A stretch of 26,391 nt of DNA from NCBI GenBank assembly GCA_000226015.1, contig JH153356.1, positions 66,409 to 92,799 of the forward strand. Direction: 5' to 3'. Each line of letters begins with the position of its first letter. The stretch's first letter is position 1. Made by a program: the position numbers and the translations under genes. Below, one piece after another: positions 12,599 through 22,500 of this stretch. The notes beneath the pieces were generated by a model that was not told the DNA's origin, ran no database searches, and saw only the letters and a list, made by a program, of their open reading frames with translations. The stretch is from Mnemiopsis leidyi (lineage: Eukaryota > Ctenophora > Tentaculata > Lobata > Bolinopsidae).

Positions 12599-15500
12599 TA
12601 CGGAAATAAGGCAAAAAGATTGAAACATTCAAGAAATAGAAATAAGATCGCCTCGAAGCTAAGATAAAAATCGCAGTATTGAATCCGTGGATGATAATGA
12701 TAGAACACTAAGAACCAAGATGGGGCTGGACCATCTGTCAACATGTCAAATTAGTTTGTAGGGAACTTTGGCTCTGCCTTTGGTTGACGGTACTATCACG
12801 CCAAATCGTTTACCAAAGGCTGTACTTGCACGACTGATTTCTGATTATCGTGACATATTGAAAAGGCAATATTAACTTTTCCAAGGTGGATAGTCGCGTA
12901 TCGTAAGTTTAATTTAAAGCAGTTTAATGGAAGAACTAACGTCTGATTCCTTCAAAAAGTAGTACGGCGGGCCGACAGCTTCTGCATAGTGCTATAGTGC
13001 TCAATAAAGCATCTTGACCTAGAGAACTGTTCCTTAGGGACAAATAGAAGGGTAGGAAAGGTTATCCATGTTATAAAACACCCAATAATCCTAAGTGCAA
13101 TGTGCATAATGCCGTTGTAATGGTCCGACCAGGGTAAAGTTAGTGGTTTATTTCTCTAATGTGCTGTTTGTGTGTCACAGGTGATGTCGACACTAACATT
13201 TTAAGCTAAATTCTTGAGGAACGAAGATGACAAGTGCTAAAAGCCGATTAGGCTGACATTATATCAAGAACAGCATTCAATATTATGAAATGGGATTCCC
13301 TTAAGACCGAGGAGCCCTGGGTGCCGTTCATCGAAAACGTCTGTGTTGTGATGTTGAAACTCCTCGTGTTACTTCTAACAATCAGCACCGCCAGACAAAT
13401 GTGTTAAAATATGTTTTTAACCCATCAACTGGGACAGTAATCGGCACCACAATTTTCTATAATAGAGGTTCTTATTGGTGGGATATCTGTGACTAACCAC
13501 AATAATTACGTTGAGAGATCTACACAGTTTGCTGTATAAATGTTAGGGGTAGTATAATATCAACAAACATGGAATAGGCATTCGTGACGCCAAATCCAAT
13601 ATCACATGCTAGTTTTCGGCCGGTAAACCCAAGAATTCTTCTTGTCCCCGGCCAAACATACCAAAAGTAACAGGTGAAACCATTGATATAATACTCAGGG
13701 TTTCTATTGACCTATTAGTGGCAGCTTATCAAGCCTTATTTCTACATTCCTTGAATTAGTTTAAATTAGGTTTGACTCAAAGTCAAGTAAAATGACCCGT
13801 GGTAACCATGTTATAGGTAATCATATCAGATATCTCATTCTTCCGACAATCATGATCAGTTAACGGAAATTTTTACAAACTTAGTGCGGTTGAACTTATC
13901 GAGGTGAATCGAATGGGAAAATAGATAACTTATTAACTGACTTAACGACTTGGGAGTTTGATAAGCACATGACACATCCTCGATATAGACAACTGGCCGG
14001 CTTTAAACATCCTCGAGTTAGAAGTGACAACTCGCTGCCAAGAAGAAAATAGGTGTACTAATACAAGTAGTTGATAAGTCGGAAAAGTATGTGGTGATCT
14101 ACAATTATAGCCAAATTAGAGCATTTGCCGGTTGCCACGCCCACAACAGCAAATTTTTCTATGAAACTTGTCCCAACTTCTTGGACCAATAGTTTAATCA
14201 GCCTCGTTCCGAACTTGATTTCAATCAATTTGACGATATAGAATCAACACGGTCAACGCTCGTAAACTTAAAGAACGAAACTGGCAGCACCTCTACTCTG
14301 CTCTGAACACAAGGCCTAGACCACCCGCAATAACTTTAAATTATCTCTATAATCTCTGGATCATCTGGCTCGCATCTCTAAAGCCGTTGCATTAGTCTCT
14401 GCCACTAAATTTAACTGGTTCTTGAGACGTTCTGACGTTACCTAGATTTGAGCCGTCTCATGAAACCGAGCTAATGACCTATGTGGCGTTTGACAGGGTA
14501 CTTATAACTTCCCGTGGCTCCTGCTAACACCTTACTAATACCTCGGACAAAAGCATGGATTACAAAAATATAAGTTGACATGTAACTGCACTGTCGCTTT
14601 GTATTAGGTTTGAAGTTCAAACATTCGATTTTACCTCGTGAGGTCGAGATACTGAGGCAGAATGAGGACTTAATCCAGAGCTGCTGGGATATCAAGAGAC
14701 ACACGGTACAACAAAAAGACGCGGTATGTGTAAGAAGACAGCAAAGTGGAGGTAGTCTCTGTAATGCACGTGGAGTAATTCAAAAAGGACGTTACTTGAT
14801 AGAAGTTACTTTTATGATCATGAATCGGAAGAAAGAGAAAGGGGGGACTTTTGTCTTAGAAAACAATCTTTATTTGAGTGAATAAAACAAGACTTTCCCC
14901 GGATAAGTTTACTACTTCAGATTCTGTCAAGTTCTCTGTTCTAGGTAAATCGTACATAGATTAATATCAGTAAAATTGTAGATTAGATTAAATCAGTCAA
15001 CATAGCGAAGCACAGATAAATTATCGAGTAACTGCTTGGATAAATTGAAGTTCATCTATTTGTAAGGGTGAATCAAAATGATTGTTCTTATCAATATCCA
15101 TTTCATCTAAAAAATTGTTCTTTATTCTTCTCAAAAAATGTTCTTTATTTTTTATAACAAAATTGTTAGCCCCCCTCTATTGACCACCAGACTAAAGATA
15201 TGGTATTTACGCCTGCTGGCCTGCGCTGTGGCCAGCCAAGTCTCAGACTTAAGATGGATTAAATGCTGTTAATTAAGTTTAAAACGTGCCAAATGGCCGA
15301 GTTTATGTGAATGATGATTCGTCATTAGTCGATCGTGGCTGTGACGACAGGACTGTGAAATAAACATTTATAATAATCTTTCAAAGCAAGTACTCATTTA
15401 AAGCACTTCATTAAAGGCAAATCAATTTGTATTTTTGTTAAATTCTGGAAGTGAATAGATGGTGAGACCTAAAGTTCAATTGTTAATGGGATGTCGTTAA

Positions 15501-16526
15501 ATTATTTTGTAACACCGCCGAATGCCTTTTTCCAAGGACCCAGGTGGCGGAGCAATGACTTGTCAAGACATCGTAATTGTTACTGTACATGAGCTCCGTC
15601 TATGGGTAAGTTCCAGTAGTAGTATAGGGGACTAGAGGGCCACAGCCTTTCGGGAAAAATTGAAACTAGGCTGTTCTATAATACATTATTTTTGTCATGA
15701 TACCAACAAGGTTATATAGTTCACTCATACAATCGACGTTCCCGTTTCCAACCAACTTAATCGTTGACGAGAGTCGTGTATCACCGCGACAACTTAAACG
15801 TGGATATAACGGTGGAAAAATTTACGGCATGGCAGCAGATCATCACATTCATATCTCATGAAGAGACATTTAAGTATCTTGACCGATATGTTATTAATGC
15901 CATGTATACTTAAATTCAGATAATTGTGTTTTTTACTCTGTTTGATTCCATTGAATTTTCAGAAAGTAAACATTTGGAGCTAGATCGGCCCTGCGATATG
16001 TTAAGTCTACCTTTAGACGACGGCGCAAACATGGTTTTTGCGGCATGATGGCGCCACCGCGAGTCTTGACGGCATTGTGGCTTCAGTTTGGCACTCACAC
16101 TTACACTTACAGCCTCCTTAAACATTCACGTGAGTGTGACGTGGTGATTTCGATTATGCGAGTGTATTTTAGCTTTTTTGATCGTAACAAAACAAACACA
16201 CCTGTGACAGGTTTAATGCCTTATTGTCTAGCTTGTATATATGTTGTGTATTGTTGCTGCTACCTGATCGGTGGAATGTTTTCCGGTTGCAAGATTGCCT
16301 CTGATAGCCACGTACATTTCCCGAACATTTTTATAAGGCCAACATTATCATTATTATTTATATAATTATTAATTTTTTCAAAAAACTAGAATGATACACC
16401 TGTTCTACCTACATCCAGAACATCGGTAGATAACCTTCATATCATAAGCGAATGTAAGTTATTTGTATTTTAACTTATACATCTACCACGTTCTAGTAAC
16501 CAAGAAGAGGACGCAGTTAAGTAGTC
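12599..16526. other. Intergenic DNA upstream of p67phox-like gene, no confident gene
   Basis: Nearly 4 kb without a supported gene. A 91-codon plus frame at 14610-14885 begins with a hydrophilic stretch (ILRQNEDLIQSCWDIKRHT) followed by a GTACAA that could be a donor, but no partner exon or known domain was recognised. The 106-codon frame at 16045-16365 looks accidental. A small inverted repeat GCTGGCC/GGCCAGC occurs at 15215-15236. The right part should contain the promoter of the next gene. Confidence 0.5.
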
Positions 16527-19500
16527 ATGGCAACGCTAGGTAGGGACACGATATCAGCTTGGCAAGAAGGAGTCACAATGTTCCAAAATAAAGACTTCGA
16601 CGGAGCTATCGTCGTCCTCAACAACATACCGGAAGAAAACCAAACCGCTAAGGTGGGAGGCGATGAGGGTTGTTGTGAAATTTTAGTGCTGGACATGTTA
16701 TCGGCAGTATCAGAACAAAGTGAACAAGTTTCAAAACATAAGGAGATAATCCGTGTCTCACTAGAAATGTCACTAAACGTCCCTAACAATGGTCCTACAC
16801 AGTTAGCACTCTGAACGCGCTTATAATCTGAGCCATGTTTCCAGACAGTAAAGCGTCTTACATCTCATAATACAATCACACTGAGACACACTGTGGCACT
16901 TTGTAAAACGGGCGGGGGGCCGGGGGTGCCCACCCAAAAAACCAGTCGCTACACCAAAATCGGTAATTTGGCTTTTTTGTTTTGTTTTTGGTTTTTTTTT
17001 TTCAAAAATTCAAAATTATGGCATTAGTCTTTTTGAGTCTTTTTTACCTTATCTCTACTTCAGTCTTTTTTAGTTGATCGGCTTTCAGAATTCCAAAGCT
17101 GTATAATACAGTTAAGTGCATTGTCTTTTGGGCTTTTTGGTTTTTTCTAGTTTTTATAAAAAATTGGCACTGTTTTTTCGTTTTTATTTGGGTTTTTTGA
17201 CGGTCAATTCAAAATTGGATTTCTTATTTTACTCAATACTTAATCACCAAAATGTTGACAATCGTTACAATGTTTAACTGATGCATTATTTTCTTACTTT
17301 AACGTCATGTGGACAGTGATTTGGTTGACGGCTTACTTGACCACCACATGGGTCTGTCGATAAGACATTGTTATCTTTACTATCATTCTTCTATTTCTTG
17401 TTGAGCACTTCATGTCGAAAATTGGAACAAAAATTCCCTACTAAAAAATCAATTCAATTTTGAATAACCTAAAAACCCAAAAAATCATTCTTCACACCAA
17501 AATCGGTGAATTGGCTTTTTTGGGTTTTTACAATTTATTGTGTTAACATCCCCAAAACATATACTATAACAAATACATAACACAAATACAATCACACTGA
17601 GGCACACTTTTTGACAGACCTTAACATATTATAAACGTTCAGCCGGGAAAGCGGACAAACTGATCCAATAAATCAGTATCAAATCTTCATCGCCTATTGC
17701 TTACGTGCACCAAAGGGTTCACCTTCATTTTCAAGTACTGAGTTAAACGAACTAGTGATTAAAATTACAGACTATACAATTACAGGCAATACAAATACAA
17801 TTACAAACTATACAATTACAGACAATACAAATACAATTACAGACTATACAATTACAGACAATACAAATACAATTCTAGACTATACAAATACAGACAATAC
17901 AAATACAATTCTAGACTATTCAATTACAGACAATACAAAGACAATTACAGACTATACAATTTCAGACGTTGTACAGTGCAGCAGTGGCGTGTCGGGCGAA
18001 GGGCGACCTGACAGGAGCTTACAAGAACTTGCTGAGCGTCATAGAACGAGATCCACACTTGGCTATAGCGCACTTTCTTATAGGTACCGCTTTTTGAAAG
18101 AGTTTTATTCAAATCCGAGAAAAGATATCGGACATTTCGTAGATCACCGACCGGCTAGATGCCGGTTGGCGGGTCGGTGATCTACCAACTAGCGAAAATA
18201 TTTAAATCGAAAATAGCAAGTTTAAAAATTGAAATGAAGCCTAAGATGGTTCAAAACAACATTATGCCATACGCAGTCCTTCCAACTTGGTTCTTCTATA
18301 AATGTTCTCAATAGTCAATTATATTAAAATAATACGAAGCATTTAATTATGCCCGACTACCGGGAAAATACCCTTCTTGATGTAACTAGTCTCAAATGTG
18401 GGTCTGCCACTCAAGCACTTGAAATGATAACCAATAAAATGTATTCCTCGTAAAGTTAAACGTTAGTTAATCACCATAACTGTGAATGGCGCATTCAGCA
18501 ATCAGTAAGAAAGTCTGCTTACCCGTTTTAGCAATCAGTAATTAAGTCTCCTTACCTGTTTTAGCAATCAGTAAGAAAGTCTGCTTACCCGTTTTAGCAA
18601 TCAGTAAGAAAGTCTCCTTACCCGTTTTAGCAATCAGTAAGAAAGTCTCCTTACCCGTTTTAGTGATCAGTAAGAAAGTCTTCTTACCCGTTTTAGCAAT
18701 CAGTAAGAAAGTCTCCTTACCCGTTTTAGCAATTCTTAAGAAAGTCTGCTTACCCGTTTTAGCAATCAGTAAAAAAGTCTCCTTACCCGATTTAGCAATC
18801 AGTAAGAAAGTCTGCTTACCGGATTTAGAAAATGTCTCACTTTGTTTCTCGCTGACAAATAAGTTGAATCTGAAGCAGTGCTGGACGAGGAAGGTAGCAG
18901 GGGAGAATACACAGAGTCTATCATTTCTTCTTTTTGTTCAAGATGATATGCAATCGGGCCAGCGGAAACCAAACAAACTGTTCCGAATCACAGTTTAGAA
19001 ATCGATGAAATATGAATGTTTGGTTATCTACCATGTGCTTAATTGTCAGTCCGCAGCACATTTCGCCAATTTCAAGAGGTTAACCCTAAATTCTTCTTAT
19101 CAGGAAGGTTCAATTAAACGCATCAGATTTCAGAGGTAGCGATTTCGTAGGGCAGTTTAATTTACAAATGGTAGAAGGAATATGGCACGGATAATATCGA
19201 TTCCGCATCGTCTTCCTGATAGTGATATCAAAAGTTTACCCTCCCATTTTCTCTCTCAGGTATCATCTGTTTGGAAGCCAAAGGAAAAGGTCAAGAAGCT
19301 CCTGGACATTTTGACCAGGTATGGATAGTTTACTGGTGCTGGTACCGGTAATAATAATGGCACCAGAACTGGTCCTGGATTCCCAGCCAAGTATAAGTAC
19401 GGAATCAAAATAGAATTTGTGCTCTATATAAAAGTTAACAATCCGCAGAACTAGCATTCTATATTATAGTTAGGAATAATTATTCTATATAGTTACCAAC

Positions 19501-22500
19501 CCCGCAGAATTATATAGTATTCTAAATACATAGTTAACAACCCGCAAAATTAGTACTCTATACGGTTAACAACCCGCAAAATTAGTAATCTATACGGTTA
19601 AAAACCCGCAGAATGAGTATTCTAATTCTATACGGTTATATATATATATATATCAAACTGTATAACAAATGTTGAATAGCTCAAGGGAGCATCTTCAATA
19701 TCTGGTCAGTGCATGACAAACTTAAAACAATTCTTTCCACTTTGTTCGTGTCTTAGCAATATCTCTAAGCATATACATATCATTTAAATTTAACAACCCG
19801 CAAAATTAGTATTCTATACGGTTAACAACCCGCAGAATTAGTATTCTATACGGTTAAAAACCCGCAGAATTAGTATTCTATACGGTTGACAACCCGCAGA
19901 ATTAGTAGTCTATACGGTTAACAACCCGCAGGCGTCACAGCAGTTTAAGATACGAAGTGAAGTTAGCTATGCTCAACTTGGTATGCGGTTCAAACTACAC
20001 AAGGCCATGTGTGAGTACAACACAGCGTTCGCCCTCTACAAAACAAACCAACGAGACTTGGCGGCATCTTGGATTGCGCCGCCCAGCAAACCGCCGCCAA
20101 CGATCCGAATTTCAAATACGCCGCAGAGCTGAATGATCTCTATTCTGCTATTTCTTCCAACGTAAGACATTTAAATTGTTTTCACATATCTTTGACAGAT
20201 AATATTTGTAATCAAAAATATAATTAGGGTGGTGGAACCAGCCCAGAAAGACCCTTAACCGAAAAATTTTGATTTTCGAGACCATTCTCAATCGATTTAA
20301 CGTCCACTTTTAGCACTGGATCAAAAAAAAAGGAAAAAAATTGCAACCCCCTTTATATTGACGACATGGATTGTGCTATACGACCCCCGACCCGACCCCC
20401 GACGTTTTTTTGTCGATGAACTTGAAGGAAGACGGAAAGAGGTAGAGGCATGAAAATTTCAGGTTTTGTACGACCCATCGAGGTCGATATTATTACTATG
20501 ATCAAAAAGGAAATGTTCAACTTTGAGCTAGAAGGAAAGTTAGACCAGCTTTAGAATTAGACGTAAAATTCGAATTCCATCTTTTCCCGTGTCTTCTCTG
20601 GCTGGTGGCACGCTTTGCGTTTTACGACTTATATTAATCCGTTAACATTTAAGTCGAGACACTTATAGTTTCGATGTAATATAGGTTAAAAAGCGCCTTT
20701 CAGGTCCTAGCAATGAAAATTTTAAACTTTGAATTAAAAGAAAAGTAAAAACTACATTTTGACGTAAAATTTTACGGCGAATCCTATGGTGACAGTCTCG
20801 AAACTCAAAAATCTTATGTAGACCCTTTATGACCCTTATTGACCATATATGGGCCCTAATAATTGAGCCACCAAAAAATGAAAATGTTCGGCTTTGATCT
20901 AGAATTAAAATAAGACTTACATTTTGGAATAATTTGACGGCGAATGCGATGTATGGTGACAACCTCGAAGCTCAAAAACTTTTTCCAGACCCCCTAAATG
21001 GCCCATATTGACCCCCTACATGCCAAAAAATGAAAAATTTCAACTCTGAGCTTGAAGAAAATTTAGAACAGTATTTTGACGTAAAATTTGACGAGGAACC
21101 CGAATTTGATAGTTTTGAAGACGAAAAATTATCACGTGACCCCCTTAATGACTCCTTATTAGGCCCAAAAAGTAAAGATTTTCAATTTTGTGCTAGGTCA
21201 GATGAGTAATCCGTATTTGACAGTTTCGAAGCCGAAAAATTATCACGTGTCTTTTCTGGCTGGAGGCACGGTTTGCGTTTTGCGACTGATCTATTTCGAC
21301 ACACGATATCACGTGATAAAGGAAATGTCCGACTCCTCCCCAAGAATTCTGATGTATATTAGACAAAATATTTCCTTCCATTAGAGAAAGAGCAGTAAGT
21401 TAACGCACATAAACCTGGACAAAAACTTGATTTTCGCTCCACCAAAAACGAAGGTGGACAACTTGGGAAAAAAGAAGTACATGAAGGATTCCAAGATGTT
21501 GGGCAAACTCAGTAAAGAGAACAGCGTCCTGACTTTCGAGGGAGTGCAGCAGTTCGTTACGTTTTTTATTTGTTTGTTTGTTCGTTAGTGAGTCGTTTGT
21601 TTTAGCGATCTGAATGCAACCGATACAAGATAATTTGTTTATGAACACTATAAAATATTCGCCATATAATATGTATAGTAGAACTCTTTAACGTCAACAT
21701 AACGTTTTAAAATTTTATGTTGACATATGACCCTTTCGATGGAAAAAGGTTTTTGTACGTTTCCATTATTCAAGAAAACTTTTTGAAAATATACCACTAC
21801 CAGGAAGAAGGAAAAGCGAGAGTGAAACTAGCAGAATCTACAGACTTTACTCATGTCGCCATAACGGTTAGTCACCAAATAAATGAATTATCGGGTATTT
21901 GAAAATGTTGATGCTCTAGAGAAATACTAGCACAATTCTCAGAATCTCCGCTTAGATTATAGAGTTAATGAATAATGAAGTTTGTCTGTCGGATTATGAT
22001 ATTATAATTTGAAACTAAAATCTTACTATTTATAATCATTTAAAAAATGGTTGCTCCCTTTGACCAGGAAAAGTCTCTTGTTTCTTTCCTTTTATAATTT
22101 TTGAAGTGACATTGAGACATTCTAATTTTCGTTTTGGTGAGTTTAAATCAACTATGGCCAGGGCATAGAAGTGGTTAAATACATGCTTGACAATGTATAC
22201 ATTATTAAACGTGCTCCTGGGAGTGGGAATTTTCAACATTTCATCATTATTTGCCGAAATTTCTCACAACATTTTTTTCCTAGTTACAAGTGCACCTTTT
22301 TTTATAGTTTATCTTGGGGGCTAGATAACTAGATCGAAATCATATAAGTGACTGTGTGTACATACTGTTAGTGTGTTTCTTATCAATATAAGTTATCCCA
22401 AATGAAAAAATCTACAAACCTTAACTCTGGCGTGTTGGAAATTGGTGAGAGTTAAAAATTTTGAACTTTGAAAATTGGAAATTTAAATTTTCAAGAATTT

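Noticed and set aside
14610-14885. 91-codon plus frame as a possible gene or exon
   Set aside because: The first third looks protein-like, but there is no recognised domain, partner exon or strong acceptor, so it is not called.
16045-16365. 106-codon plus frame just upstream of the p67phox-like gene
   Set aside because: No domain, a composition typical of AT-rich non-coding DNA, and it lies in the expected promoter region.
18498-18828. CRISPR-like array
   Set aside because: The 33-bp units are contiguous without unique spacers and lie in a eukaryotic intron, so this is a minisatellite.
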